From contig NC_092580.1 of the NCBI RefSeq assembly GCF_037975245.1, forward strand, positions 23,393,001-23,457,000: a stretch of 64,000 nt of DNA, read 5' to 3'. Shown here piece after piece: positions 46,201 to 59,935 of the stretch. The position numbers and the translations under genes were made by a program. How positions within the stretch are numbered: the first letter of the stretch is position 1; the number at the start of each line of letters is the position of its first letter. Source of the DNA: Apostichopus japonicus (taxonomy: Eukaryota > Echinodermata > Holothuroidea > Aspidochirotida > Stichopodidae). Below the pieces are notes generated by a model that was not told the origin of the DNA, did not search any database, and saw only the letters and a list, made by a program, of their open reading frames with translations.

Positions 46201-49200
46201 CGTTTTCATAGGATTTAGCCCTTTGGCAAAGAATTCATAAGCAAATGAATACTTTGTTTATAAACAAGCCAACTGGACACAGGCATGTTTGTAAACAAAT
46301 GTATTTATATGAAATACACCTATACAGTGTATTAATTAATGGCTACCTACCACTAGCTTATTCTGATGTCCATTTTCAGTCTTTTGGGGTGGTAGGTGTA
46401 GCTAAAGTGGAGGGGCGGGGGGAAGGGAGGGGGATGTTTGGTTCATTGGTGATCCATGAATAGGAAGTTGCTCATCATCATACGAAGTGGAAATCAGTAA
46501 AGCTACCAGATTTTTGCAGCTATTGCCTGAGTGGAACATTAGAAATAATAAAATTGACCCTGGCAACCTCCTATCTTCAAAGCAGATGGTTAAACAATCT
46601 TTCTTAGGGTCAGAAGGGGGCTTAGAGCTTGCCATCCTGCCCCCAACATAACCCCCAGCTTAATGGGGGAGACTATAGCTCCAAAATACACATGTTTAAA
46701 ATATTTTCACCTGAAATTTTCTCCCCCCCCCCAAAAAAAAAAATATTTAAAACAAGAGAATGCTGCTAATACTGGAATGACCTAATAAGATCAATGAACT
46801 GCAGCTTTCTTACATGTGATCCACTGAACTGAAAAGTCCTCAAACCTCAACACCATATTATATATAAATCTTTAGTGGATAATCACATCAGTTAATTTGG
46901 TCCAGATTCTATGGACACACTACCAATCTGCAAGGTCTCTTAGATTTGCATTCAAACAGTACTCTCGTAGCTATAGCTACCTCGAGTTGACTGTTGATTC
47001 CAGCCACAAGTGACCGGCCATCCAGCAGTTACCAAAATGAAAGATTACTTTACATTTACTTTGGTATTGGTCATAGCAACGCCTAACTTGTACTATTTGA
47101 AAGAAGAAGAAAAGGGTTTGAATTTTGGGGAAGAACTGTGTTTTTTCGTCCAAAACAAAAAGCATTTGTAGTCTTGGTGTAGAGAATCACAATTGTATAA
47201 AGGCTACAAAACTTGTAAAAAGGTTGGGTCAACTGTTATTTTTTTCTGAAATATGTCAATCCTTTTTTCCCTTTGTGTTATATTTGTGGTGTCTTGAATT
47301 TCATTGTGACCGCTTGAATAGTCTAAGTCCTGGCTTATTGTACCAGTTTTGTTTATTCTGGTCACCAATAGAATCACCATTGTTGCCTTTTGTCACCTCC
47401 AACTATTCTAGGATATTTACCCATTCCTTTTTAAGTTTTTTTTTTTTCTTTCTCCTTTGGATGAGAAGGCTGGCCTACAGTGACAGTTCATGGATACCAT
47501 TGGATGGTCAAACTCAAGAGCTCTTTTCATCTTCTTAATCATGAATTTTTACCAAAAATGACAGTAATGGAATAAAAAAGAATGGTAATCCTCTTTTACT
47601 TAATTCACTTGAATTAAGGCAATTTGTCATAGGAGTTTATTAGAAACTCACTCTTGTTAAAAATGATAAAAGTGCAAAAAAACAAAAATTCTTGAAAAAT
47701 CTAAGAGGCTTACTTTCTTAAGCTGATCATTGTTAAAATGGTATTAAGAACACTTGATCTCACACAATTTGAAAAGCTTTCCACACCCGATATAAACGGA
47801 CGCAGGGCTAATAGATCAAAATTAAGTTTCATCTTGCTCTTTCTTTCTAGTTAACTTCCTGATTCATTGCCAGTGTTTACTGCCAGCAAGGAAAAAAAGA
47901 AATAAAAGGAAAGGAAAAAAAAGAAAGAAAAAAGGTGACAATTGATCTGGCTGGGACTATGTATGGAAGTATGAATCAATAGAAACTGAAAGTTTGGCCA
48001 TTCAGGGTTACTTTAATCAGAATTTGAATGGATGTTTATTGATATATCTGACTGGTATCCGGAAGTTCTGGTAACAGCAAGTAGCAGGCCCACTGTGCAA
48101 TACAATTGCCAGGCTTTTGGTTCTCTTCTCCCACAGCATGAAATGCAACCAACCAACGGGGAATCGTTTTTGATGAAGTTTGACACCTTTTGTTAACTAG
48201 GTGGTGTTTTAGTATGATAGGGGATATCGTTTGTTCTGTACTAGTTTTGAGGATGATAGTGCTTGTCCATTGTATATATGTGTCTGGTTTTTGAGTGTAT
48301 GGATGGGGGGGGGGGGGGATGGGGGAGGATGGAATATTTACTTTGGTCCTACCCACCCTACCTTTTGTTTTAGTAAAAAAAAACACCATATAATAGTAGT
48401 ACTGTTTGTTATATGTTCAGTTTTGTAGTTTATGCTGTATCTCGTTCTCATTCATGAACTAGTGTAATTGATCAAAACTTCATGAAGCATCAACATGCTC
48501 GCAATTTTTTTGGCATAAATAATGATGATTGTTTACAGGAACAAAACTGAAGTAAACTTTTGCTTCAAGTTCTACTATTTTTTTCCTTTTTTTGATAAAC
48601 ACTTGTCGATAGATTTACTTAATCCATTTACATTTGACAATGCCAATCCTTCACCACTTTACAACATCAGATATATCAATTTTCCAACCTTCAACGAAAC
48701 CAAAAGAATGGAGAACCATGTCTTAATCAGAAGCAGCAGTCTAAAACGTACTGTGTAAAGTCCCTATACTCAGCACACAAATGACTCAGTGTGGTTCTAT
48801 AATCTTTTTTATCCCCAGTAGCCCTTCTGTACCCTCTGTCTGTCTTTTCTTGAGTGAAACCACCAATTTTCTCCTTATTGTCAGGTAATGTTATTTAGAC
48901 AGAACACTCCCTTGGTAATTCACAAGGAATTGGACTTCAACTCCCACCAGTCCCCAGTGTGCGGCCATGACTGATTTATCTACAAAACCTTTTGATCCTT
49001 GTAATTGAACTGAATCATTGATTAGTATATTTCTGACTCAGCTTGGAAAAATTTTCCCTCCAAAACTTACAAATTTTTACCACCCCCTTGCCTACCGACA
49101 TAGAACAGGTTATTATATGAATAACCATGTTGTGTCTATAAGTCCTATCTCTACAGTGCAGCATGGCTCAAAGGTCATGGTTATTCAATAAGCCATTCTA

Positions 49201-50604
49201 TACAATTGATTGGATGACAAGGAGTATAGGAATATTCTACTTACTCATAGGGGGAAAAAAAAGACAGTGAAAAAAAAGATAGGTATTAAATCTCTTGTGT
49301 GGAATGAAATGAGTGTGTGGATTTTTAGGTGTAGTGTTGATAAAGGTTTTTGCATCTGTGCTGTCACTTGTGCAGTAGTGTTATGCAAAGGTGCATTGGG
49401 CTGGCTTACACACAAGGACAGGTTTGGATCTACCTTTTGGAATAATATCAAATCTAAAGGAATAAGCAGATTTTTCTCACTTACTAATGACCATTGAGGG
49501 TAAGAATACATCTGTATCTGATAGGTATGTCTTTATGACAGTATGAGTATGGTGTTATAGATTGATCAGTTTATATTTGACATTTTGTCACTTTAGCCAA
49601 GTATTATATTATTATATTATTTTGTGCCTGTGGAGGGAGCTCTCTCTCTCTCTGGTCTGAATAAAGAACACACCATTAGTAAGTAGTACTCTTGTGTGTA
49701 CTTTGATCCTATGTGTACAGTAGTTGTTACTGCTAGTAGTAGTAGTATGCATGGTTCCCGATTACTCAGAATGTATGATTTAATAGACCAATAATTAATG
49801 TTGGATAGTGGCATAATATAGTGGCACTTAAATTGATTAAGATAATTCAGCAATATATTCAACCTGATCATGGTATTTGCTTTGGTGCATGAGCATGTTG
49901 GAGAAGGAATGAAAGGCAGAATGTGTCTAATTTTTGAGTGATCATTGCATCTCTTTCTTTTCTGCAGTCAGTATTCATCATTGATATATGTAGTGTCTGT
50001 GATGTAATAATTAGTTTTGGCATATACTGTATATTTACTGATATATTTTATTCATGTGTAGATTTGCACAAGTAAAGTATGCTGTTTATAGGTTCAACAT
50101 GGATACAATCTGAACTGACAATGATTGTTGCCCCAAATTGTTCATACTGTGAAAGTGATGGAAAACAAATGAAGGTGATAACAAAATTAGTGTTTTTCCC
50201 TAATAGTAGGCCTACCATTCATGCAAGTCCCATTGGTCACCTGTTTCAGTTTATGTTTATTACTTCAGGATATTGAAGGTCCAACCGTCAAAACTGGTCA
50301 ATGAAGAGCAGTCTCGGCTTATCTAATCATGGGTTTCGAAATTTGTAAATTATATAAACCATGAAACAGTCGTGTATGGATTGACCAATGTAGACAAATT
50401 CTGTGCATCATCACATCAGATGGAATGATAATTTGATAGAGTTAAGTAAATGGGAAAGATTGTGAAGATTGACTTGATTTTCAAATGCATCCATCAATGA
50501 AGGAAGCTACATATGGAAACTTAAGATATATCTGTAATCAGTTGATAACATACATCTCAAGAATCGAAGCATGGACAAAGTCTGTATGTATTAATGCAAA
50601 GTTA
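46201..50604. other. Long non-coding stretch
   Basis: G-rich tracts near 46412-46436 and 48305-48330, and a purine tract at 47887-47936. A 137-codon plus-strand frame at 47125-47538 and a 117-codon minus-strand frame at 48036-48389 have homopolymer-like segments and no domain. An acceptor-bounded open segment at 49968-50071 was judged too weak to list as an exon. Confidence 0.45.
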
Positions 50605-50772
50605 CATGGTAGAATGTGCATACTGTGGGAAATATTGACCATTGTCATAATTGGCATTCAAGAGTAACATGACAATCAAGTAAGTACAAAGCCCCCCCCC
50701 CCCCTATGTACATTGTTGTTACTGATGGTAGTGAGAGTTTCCAGTCATTGACAGGAGTTTTCCTCACACCAG
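50605..50772 (+). repeat. Dispersed family C, plus-strand copy
   Basis: Inverted partner of 44921-45078. It differs by scattered substitutions and by an expanded C run at about 50692-50704 where the other copy has only a short C stretch. Confidence 0.8.
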
Positions 50773-52748
50773 ATAATTTATCTGCAGTTTTCAAGCTGGC
50801 TGACGTCCATAGTCCAAGCTAGCTTCCATGTACTCTTGGCCTTGATTCGAGGGGGAGGGGGTGGTCATGGCTCAGTCCTCAAGGAAACTCCATGGGTCCT
50901 GAGCCTGTTAGACTGATTAGTGTGCGGTGGACCGATGGTATAGACTGACCCGTAGTATGTCAGCTGGAGGTTACAACTCACAGGCCTTGACAGATTATAT
51001 CCAGGCAGAGAACTTACTGCCAAGTGTATTAATATCATGAGAGTCTGCATTAATCAACTCCAACTTTTATTTTGTGTAAAGTTTGCAACACCTCAGAAGA
51101 CAATATTCCCTCAGCCATGACTACAGATTGATAGAGTAATTCCACACGGGAAAGCTGTTGAAGGTTTCAGATAGTGAAATCTTTTTAAAATTGATTGTTA
51201 TGAGAAATATTAATATTAATGAAAGTGATGGATGAGATGGATTAATAATACAAGCCATTATAATTTGTTTCTTCTTTAAAAAGGTTTTAAGGTATGCTTG
51301 CGTGTTTTGCAAAGTTTGGTATAGTCACTGTGTAGTGCGCAGTGTAGTCTCTGTACAACAGTTAGGTACATATATAAATTATGTTTGTTCAAATATTCTT
51401 TTTCAAAGGTAGTGCTAGTATGTATGAACCTTGTAATTTCTTTTAGGTTTATTCAGAGAAAGGTACTCATTTGCAACAGATGTCTAACCGTGTGCATTAG
51501 CACATAGAAGATATTTCCGTCTTCTTAAATCAGAAATATTAGTACTGATTGACCATGGGGACTGAAAATTTTATATTTTAGATTTCATGTACTAAACGTT
51601 AAGTCAACATGCATTATAATGGTTACTGAAATGTACTGTTCATAAATTTACGTATGATCGTTTAGTGCAAAAGTTTTTGATGAAACACAATGTTGGAACA
51701 TTTATACAGGTGTGGATCCAAGACAGTACCAAGGTCCTTAAACCTTAGCACTTCTGTGGCGATGCAAAATTACATTTGAATGATTGTGGCTTTCTCTTCG
51801 AAGGCTGGTTACCTTTGTATAGTTTGACTTTGCTCATGCAGTACACTCACAGTTGTATTGCTTACATATTGGTTATTAATAGGTTCATGTATATATCACT
51901 AGTGATGTTCCAAAGATGTAGAAAATGTATCTTCAAGCTTGTAAAACAGCCAACTTGCCTACAACACTTTCATAACAGATGAATCTACAGCCTATCCTTT
52001 CCCAGAAGAATCAGAACTGAGGTCGTCATTTGCACTAGTTTACATGCCGATGTCAATGGCTTCCATTTGGAAATGAGCAAAACCCTGCTCTGGAATTATT
52101 TATATAAGCTGGTTTTATTTTACCAATGCTGTTACATATTAAATTTTGTATTGGTCGAAACTTCAGCGAAGCTGAATGAAAGTGGGAGTGCGTCAGTGCG
52201 GGACATATGATTATGAAAAGGTAAAGCAGCTTCTCTAAAAGAATAGCATAAGTATTAAGTAGTCTTAGTTCTTGGAAAGAATAATATGTTGTTTGCCATG
52301 AGGCCCTTGCCTCCCTGGGCCCATTTGCTGGTCAGAGACCGGTATGTTTGAACACCTGAATGCATTTTGTTTAGCACAGCTCTGTCAGCCAAATGTTTTA
52401 CTAAGTATGCTACACATGATATAACAGTTACCAGACGCACTTTGCAAAGACCTAGGATGTTTGTTGCCAGTTTGTGATGAAATAACTGTAGATACTTACT
52501 AGCAGAATACTGTGAATGTTCTACATATTTCGTGTGGATCGAGCATAAAGAAGGTGTGTTCTGAAAAATAATACGGATTTGGTAGAGGCATAGCAACATG
52601 ACAAGTTACCTTGGCCAAACTTAACTTTGCTTGAGCCTTCAAGCATAAGGTCTGGTGCTTGGGTATACATGAACTGTGACTGTAGTCCTACAGGTGAAAC
52701 AGCAATATTGTATGTGTCTATCTTTGGCTTCTGTGTATAAATGCATGC
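50773..52748. other. Non-coding stretch
   Basis: A 114-codon minus-strand frame at 52255-52599 has no recognised domain. Nothing else seen. Confidence 0.45.
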
Positions 52749-53018
52749 ATGTCCAGTACTCGATCACCATCACCCAAGAAGGCCTTCTCGCAGGAGCTGA
52801 ACGAGTCATACTCAGTCAGCTGTCCTTATACAGTCGGTGTGATCAAGTATACTCTACGTGTTGACAAACCTGGAGTAGTTCAAGTTCATTTACAAACTCT
52901 CATAGTGTTTACAAGAGATTCTCTATTTAGCTATAGGTACAATTTGATTGACTTTGACCTTGTTCCACAGTCTCAACAGATATTCCATGTTCTTACAGCT
53001 ACTTTGGAACTATCATGA
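52749..53018 (+). CDS. Coding-like frame, unknown product
   Basis: 89 codons open from ATG. The first half (SSTRSPSPKKAFSQELNESY, then SVSCPYTVGVIKYTLRVDKP) uses many C- or G-ending codons (CCC AAG AAG GCC TTC TCG CAG GAG CTG AAC GAG), unlike the AT-rich surroundings. An acceptor-like GCATGTCCAG ends at 52756, so the exon may start there, and GTATAC or GTAGTT downstream could be donors. The second half looks less coding and may be intron. An overlapping 62-codon frame in another phase is also open. Family unknown. Confidence 0.35.
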   Translation: MSSTRSPSPKKAFSQELNESYSVSCPYTVGVIKYTLRVDKPGVVQVHLQTLIVFTRDSLFSYRYNLIDFDLVPQSQQIFHVLTATLELS

Positions 53019-54705
53019 GATGTACAATTTATAATAATCAGTGGCAATGATGTTGGTGATATGGCGAATGTCTCTGATCTCTGGATGCATGGCTCATACA
53101 TCAGAAACATTGATTTATCTCTAGATATTGGTGTGCTATGTGAACAGCAGTGGTGTATGTATAAATGGCTTCACTGCCATCTTCTTGTTCTCCATATTCT
53201 GCTCCCATCCAAAATTAGCTAATATTTTGTAAATTTGTACTTAATTTTCCTACATGTATGTGTAGCATGGCTTGTTCCATAATACACTGGAAGCCAGCAT
53301 TCATCGTGTGCAATACATAGCAATGTGTGTGTTTTGTGTTGAACTTGTGGCTGCATTCCTTATGCCCCCTGTCCTGCTCACCATGTACAGTAGTAACGAC
53401 AGTACTACTATGTGGACTGTAAACTTAACCTTCACTGCAAGCTGCTATGGTTAGTGTCCTATTGCTCTAGCATGAAATTTCCTCTAAGTTGGTTCAGTGG
53501 GTGGTGTCAAATTAATTAAATCCTACTGTAAATAGGGGGTCAGTGATGTAGGCATGATAGTACAGTACTTTGGCTATGAGTATACTATTCATACTGATCT
53601 GTATTGTACATGGAATTTTAGGCTAGTTCCTATACAGTCTGCATGCCTATTCACCACCAAGCATGTTGCTGTTACCATTGTACAACAGTTCGTCATAAGT
53701 TGAGTCAAGATGCTATTGCCTAAGTGTAGGCCTGTTATAGCATTCTGAAGTACAGATCTCACATCACAGAAATGTCACCCAAAAGCAGAGTGTCTGTTCT
53801 CACGCAACCTCAAGAACCAGTGATTCGATCTTGATTATAATTATGGAGTTTCCTTTAGGAGTCATGATTGCAAACATGTCTCCAAACAAATGAACTTGAA
53901 TCAATTAATGAGTTATTTAACCATGGAAGCCAGCAAGCAAAATGCCACTATAAGCAGCATTTTATATTTGTTTGACAAGTTCAGCAAGCATTGCATTTCT
54001 ACACAATATAAACTTGTGTAATTACTACATTGATAACTATATTGTGATTTCTGTAATATTTTTACCAAAAGAATTGTTATGGTGATTTAATGACCTGTGA
54101 CTAATTTGATGCTTCAACAAACTTTTGTTAGATCATTTCTTGGAAGTTTGAAAACTTTGCCATTTATTATTACTTTAAATTACATGAAATTTGATTAGTC
54201 AGAACTATTGAAACATATTCTTATTTTTGAAAAGTGCAAATCATGACTAGAAAGGCTCAGTTGAAGTTCTGATAGAGCAGTATATATTGCTCCCATACTC
54301 TGATCTTATAATGCAATGTACATTTATGATTTTGAAAGTTTCCCTGTAAACTATCAGCAGACTTGTTTGGGTAAGTAATAATTGCCTACCCATGAATGAA
54401 TCGGTTCAGTTAGACACCTCATATCCTGGCCCAGATACTTTATTTAAACTGTATTAAATACAATTTTGTAAGAATTTGCCAATTTGGAATGTTTGGAACA
54501 TGACTCCAGTCAAACTAATGATCTACTGTTGCAATGGTAATGTGATATTTTTGTGTTGAATAGTTTGAAAAGCCTGTCAAAATCATTTGAATGCAGAAAG
54601 CTGTCGTACAGTACAGTACTGTGATGTGTTTACTGTGCACCAGAATGGTCAGTTTGTAAAATATTCATTACCCAATTACTGAGTAAATTGAATTATCTAT
54701 CTTAC
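53019..54705. other. Non-coding stretch, nothing recognised
   Basis: AT-rich sequence with no notable frame. Confidence 0.5.
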
Positions 54706-54763
54706 CATCCACAGGGTTTTCTGTATGTACTAGCAGTATCTGTGAGCATTTTCTGCGTGCTGT
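54706..54763 (-). CDS. Candidate 58-bp exon
   Basis: Minus strand: the tract TCTCTGCTATCTACGTACAG, then 58 bases, then a GATG|GTAAGA donor. Two frames are open (TARRKCSQILLVHTENPVD, and STQKMLTDTASTYRKPCG). Splice signals are good but coding evidence is slight. Confidence 0.2.
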
Positions 54764-56122
54764 CTGTACGTAGATAGCAGAGACAAATTACATTAAATGC
54801 CTGCTTGATTTTTCTAGCGTTTGCTTTGTATTGCAGGACATATTGTGGTATGGAAATTTGAATTTGTGAAATAACTGACTATAGCAGTAGCTGCCTGTAA
54901 TTTAATAAGTGGATACTGAATTTATGCATAGATTGAAACAGGCAGTATTTACAATATGGGGGCAGAGGGAGGGGAGAGGTATATATGTTGTTCAAGGGTT
55001 CTACACACCGGCGCGTTGTAAATTGTAATAACCAATTGTTGCGTACAGCAGATTAAATCTGTGCAATATAATATTCTATGTACAGAGTGTTGTATGTGGG
55101 CGAGCATTGTAGTGTTCCCTCACTGACATGTTGCCCTTGGATATCAAAAGAAAAAAAATGGCATGTGTTTTGTGGGTCGAAGTTTTTTTCAGATTTGGAC
55201 AATAGGTATCGTACCCGCATGGAAACGAACGTTTGTTGATTGAGGTTGTTTGAGTGAGTCACACTTAACCGTTGCTACTATCGTCCACTTTGAAAAAGAA
55301 CACAAGGAAGGTGTTCAATACATTGAAAGGACTCTCTTTTTAAAAGCTGTGAAATTTTTCATTTGTTACACCCCATACTGCGTCACATTTTCACCATGTA
55401 GTCACTCTTCTCAAAAGTTTGTTTACTTACCAATTTTGTAAAAAATTCTGTCTTCCATTAGAATTAGCATTGCCAAACTCTTCCACTTGGAATGCTTTGC
55501 AGGAGTGCCCTTGAAATCACTGCAAGGGTAGGGCAGATGGAAAAATGAAAATATTCTGTATATTGCAAGAAAAGGGAGTGGATTGTTTGTTGGATATATG
55601 TCCTTCAGCTTTATTTTCTGTTGATACTAGGTTAGATCTTTTCTTCTGCTTTTCTTTGGCCTACGCAAGATTATCACGCCTCGATAGATATTTAGTCATG
55701 TGATTGTTGCTCAGCCGAGTGACTGTTTTGTTTTGAAAATCATCAAAGTGGTTGCATAGAGTATGGTGTATTAGTCTTTGCTTGATGTACTTTGATTTTA
55801 TCAGATTGTAAGTTGAAAGTATATATATGTTTGTTTACTTTCGATTTTCATACCTACTTGTGTCTGATGCAAACGGCAGTTTGTACCACTTGTCATAAGG
55901 CCGTGGTGTGATTGTAACCATTAGCAACCCCCAGTTAAAAACAAACAAGTTGGGAATTAATTCGATGGGGAAAGAAACAAAATAGTGATGTATGGCAAGG
56001 CAATTTTAACATTTGGAGAGGATGAAGGAGGGATGGCATGATGCAGAAGATGAGAGAATTCTACTGTAGCATTTATGTACATCATCAGTAGTCAGATTAG
56101 TACTTGCTTGCACCCTGTGCTT
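54764..56122. other. Non-coding stretch, nothing recognised
   Basis: No gene or repeat copy recognised. Confidence 0.5.
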
Positions 56123-56824
56123 GCCAATAACATCGAGGTAAATGAATCTGGAGAAACTATCACACAGTAAATACGCGCGTACGCGCGTACCATGTATGGA
56201 GGGTCATGTGATGTGTTCCAGGGTGGTACTAATATACTACTCTCCCTATTACGCATGATGATTTCACCCAACTAGTACGTAAATGTGTTTGCGTGCTTAG
56301 AGCAGCAGACGACACCCGTTACCTAGCAATAACCGTGCTTGTAGCCTAACGTGATAGCTATATTCCCGTCGAGCAGCATTATGCTCTGTTCCATGGAGAA
56401 TTCCGTGGTTGCACTGAACTAAACATTTCCCCACATTTCCCATTTCTACATTCACTTAGAGCAAGTAGTAATAACGTTAGGCCATATGAGACAAAGCTTG
56501 CCCCTGGAGCTGTATTAATAAGTAAGATCTATTATGTAGAACTTTGTAGAAGCCTGCCTTCATTCAAGAGAATAAGGTTGAACGTTAGCATATTAGCACT
56601 ATTTCGTAGGCCTGAAGTACCAGTACCTTCTTACGCCGTTAGTTCCCATGTCCGATCCGTCTTGGTGCAAATCTTTTAAGAAGTCACTAACACTATTCTC
56701 GAACTGCTACAGAGAAATATCAGTTTGGTACCACCTGGAACACATCACATGACCCTCCATACATGGTACAAGCGCACCCAATTGACATGAATCCTCCAGA
56801 TTCATTTACCTCGTTGGCCAATAA
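56123..56824. mobile_element. Non-autonomous hAT-like DNA transposon with 8-bp TSD
   Basis: The element proper is 56131-56816 (686 bp). It is bounded by identical 8-bp target duplications GCCAATAA at 56123-56130 and 56817-56824. The ends are inverted repeats: left CATCGAGGTAAATGAATCTG, right (reverse complement) CAACGAGGTAAATGAATCTG. Similarity continues inward to about 56232 and back to about 56725 through GTACCATGTATGGAGGGTC and ATGTGATGTGTTCCAGG. The left arm carries an ACGCGCGTACGCGCGTAC insertion-like block at about 56172-56189. An 8-bp duplication with CA-starting termini is the hAT signature. There is no transposase ORF. Confidence 0.88.
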
Positions 56825-57065
56825 TGACACTATATACTGTAGTTCAGTGTTATTATTGAATACTAGTCATAGCACCTGTTGGTCCAATTTTACACAGTTT
56901 TGTTCTTGTTATTAGACAGCCACCTGTGATTTATTGATGAGATAATACAAATGAATCGGGCGGTGATTTTATTTCTAAAACAGCTGGTAGGAAAATGTGT
57001 ATGAATTTTACTCTGCGGATCAATAAATATGTTCCTCTGATGCCTGGATAAATTCTTCATTTCAG

Positions 57066-57094
57066 GAGAATGTTCACTTGTGTCTAGCTGACAG
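57066..57094 (+). CDS. Candidate 29-bp micro-exon
   Basis: The acceptor AAATTCTTCATTTCAG precedes GAGAATGTTCACTTGTGTC TAGCTGACAG and a GTATAT donor. Only one frame is open (ENVHLCLAD plus two bases). Weak. Confidence 0.18.
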
Positions 57095-59935
57095 GTATAT
57101 GCCTTTCTTAGAATCCCATGGTCAACTGTTGGGCAAAGTTGATAAAAAGGCTTCTTTCTCCAGGAGGGATGATCTGTGATTTAATCGATAACAGGTTTTC
57201 ATGCGGGAATATTGTTGAGTGAATATAGACCATTGGGAGCGGGGTCAGTGAGGGGCCACTGGAGGAGTGCCTATAGTGGTTTACACAGCTGCAGTTGTTG
57301 AATGTGTAATGTATGTTAACCTCCGTGGTAGATTTGTAATGTTCATCAATTGGAGAATAAGACATGACTGATGTGAAATGAAGTGTTCATGATTGAATAT
57401 CATGGATTGTTAAAAAAATGTCCCCAACAGGTGTCCTTAAAGATCACCGTTGCTTTCTACTTAGTGCTTAGACTAGAAGTAGTTCTAACCACAATTGGTA
57501 TATTACTGTTACAGTAAAACACTCATTCAATAGTGGATCCAGAACCATTCTTCGGGATTATCAGGTGGCCCAGCTAGGTGATACAAAGATAACCAAATGA
57601 CTACCGAAATACCGTAGCTAGCGGTGCATATCTGATAACTTCATGTTGAATGCCTTGAAACGTGCCTAATTTTCTACTTTCTACCTTGATTTGAGATTTT
57701 TTTTTCATTAAAAAGTCAACGGAGGGGAAAGATACTATACTGACTATATGTATGTACTGTGTACAGTATATATGGATTCTTCCTAAACACTGCAGACCCT
57801 TAGTAAATGAGCAATGCTACATAATGTAGAGCTCTATCCTCAGAAATCCTCAGAGTAACAGCGGTCAAAGACCTTTGGAAGACGTTGTTATATATCTGAG
57901 GAACATTCTTCACATTGTGTTTGATAGTGACTGAACACATGTTGTCCACATGAAATAGTCCTCAAGAATGATTCATTAGATTATATATGCATATTATATC
58001 TATCTGATCAGTGATACAGAGGAACATGTAATGTAGGAACACTCCAAATTGTCTATGGACCTGTCCATGTGTATACGACTGTATTGTAGAATTTTGAACC
58101 TACAGTTCACATGCATGCAAGATGATGACAGTAGTAGTAAATCTTTCCTTTTACATTCTCCTCCTCCTCACCAGCAGGACTATAGTATGAGGATAAACTC
58201 TACAAAGCCACTCCTTTGCTTAATTCAGCCCGTACAGTTACTCACTAGAGGACCATAGCAGTACAATGATGCATTCTTTACTTTATCAATAACCTTTGGA
58301 CCCTGAGCTAGCTTTGTGGTCACTTTTGTTGTCCCAGTTTCAATAGCTTAACTTGTTGGTAAGCTTTAGACTAATCCTACACCATCCACATCCAACCCCC
58401 CCCCCATCCCTCCCCTATCTAACATCATAACATTAAGAGAAACTACTACCTTTAGACCTAACAAACAGTTTGCGGTCTTCCAAGATGATTGCATTTAGGC
58501 TTGCACCGTGGTTGTGCAAACTGTTACATCATTGGATGTGATTGATTTACTGGTTCTAAATTATCTTGGTTTGATAGTAGATGATTGTCAAGCTGTATAA
58601 TTTACTTCAAGTGACATTTCCGGTACCTTTAAAGGACATCGATGACTGTTGCTGACTGTTGTTGTAAATTGTGATTAGTTTATTGTAAATACTGTTTTAA
58701 CTATAAGCCTCCTATTTTGCTTATTTTACTGAATTCCTGCTTAATCTTACTTCCCACTTAGTTATGTATATATACTTGTGTGTGTGTCATAGCAAACTAG
58801 GAAGTTAAATTTTACTGGTTCAAGCAGTTCTTTAAGGAAGTATATAAAGGTCTCTAAAAAAATATGCATATTGGCCAGCAATTTAGTCCAACAAATTGTC
58901 CATCACACTTTTGCCTGAGAATAGGTACATACGCCTCCTGTTCAAACCAATTTTATTATTCCATGACTTATGCAACTTTGGCTGTCAGGGATTTCACAAG
59001 TTTATGTGTACTTTACTCAAAAGTGTGTTGGCAATTTTCTTGTATACCCAACCTTTAAAAGGTGCTTTGAGTTTTGTCTGAAAAGTAATGAAATGATTGT
59101 GCTGTTCATGTGTGATGAGTCATGGTATGTTTGCATTATGTGGTGTACAGTACCAGTCACAATTTCAATCCTTTTTTTTTTTTCTTGTGCCATGTCTATG
59201 ACCCTGGGGGGGCTAGTCATTCTGTAAATAAAGGCAAAAAATGTTATAAACAGAATAGAAGAGGAAAATAATGGAGGATTGATGATAATGCACAGAATGG
59301 TGACTCATTAAATGTGTCCTAGCGGTTTTCTTAGTTACCATGGAGATGGTAGAAATTGAACAGTTCTGTCTACTATCTTGTCAAAATATTAACTAGAACA
59401 GGAATTAATATTTTCAATTTTACATTAGCCTACTCTAATAACTTGTTGAAAGGCAATGCCTGGGAAAAAGATATTACATCAAGCTGCAGCAGTTTTTGCT
59501 AAAAGTACCATAATGCACCAGGCTTACCATGGGTGAAACTGACCATTGAATAGCAACAACCAACCCAACAGTCAAACAATGAGCAACACTAAATGATAAT
59601 GTATGTGTTTGGCGGTATATCTAAAAGTTGGCAATATTTCAAGAAGATCTTGGAAGAATTTTATCAAAATGTGTTTACTCTACTGATCAGACCCCACGCT
59701 TAGTTTTTAAAATTAAGTTAATATTGACATCACCCCCCTCCCCCTCCCCCATACTCTATATCATACCCTTGGCTCTTGATCACTGAATAGGTAGGACTTT
59801 GAGGTTTCTTCAACAGTGCATATATACTACTGATATATAAGTTTATGTCAAATCACACGTCCAACAAACAACAACGAAAAGACCGCTGATCCCTAGTCAA
59901 TGCCGAGCTGCGTTTACATTACATATTTAACATAG
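57095..59935. other. Long non-coding stretch
   Basis: C run near 58396-58406, poly-T near 59170-59184. Frames at 58864-59227 overlap in three phases without domain. Confidence 0.45.

Noticed and set aside
47125-47538. 137-codon plus-strand ORF
   Set aside because: Contains a poly-Phe stretch from a T run and no recognisable domain.
49968-50071. Open segment after a strong CTCTTTCTTTTCTGCAG acceptor
   Set aside because: Translation is a low-information hydrophobic string and the donor is only moderate.
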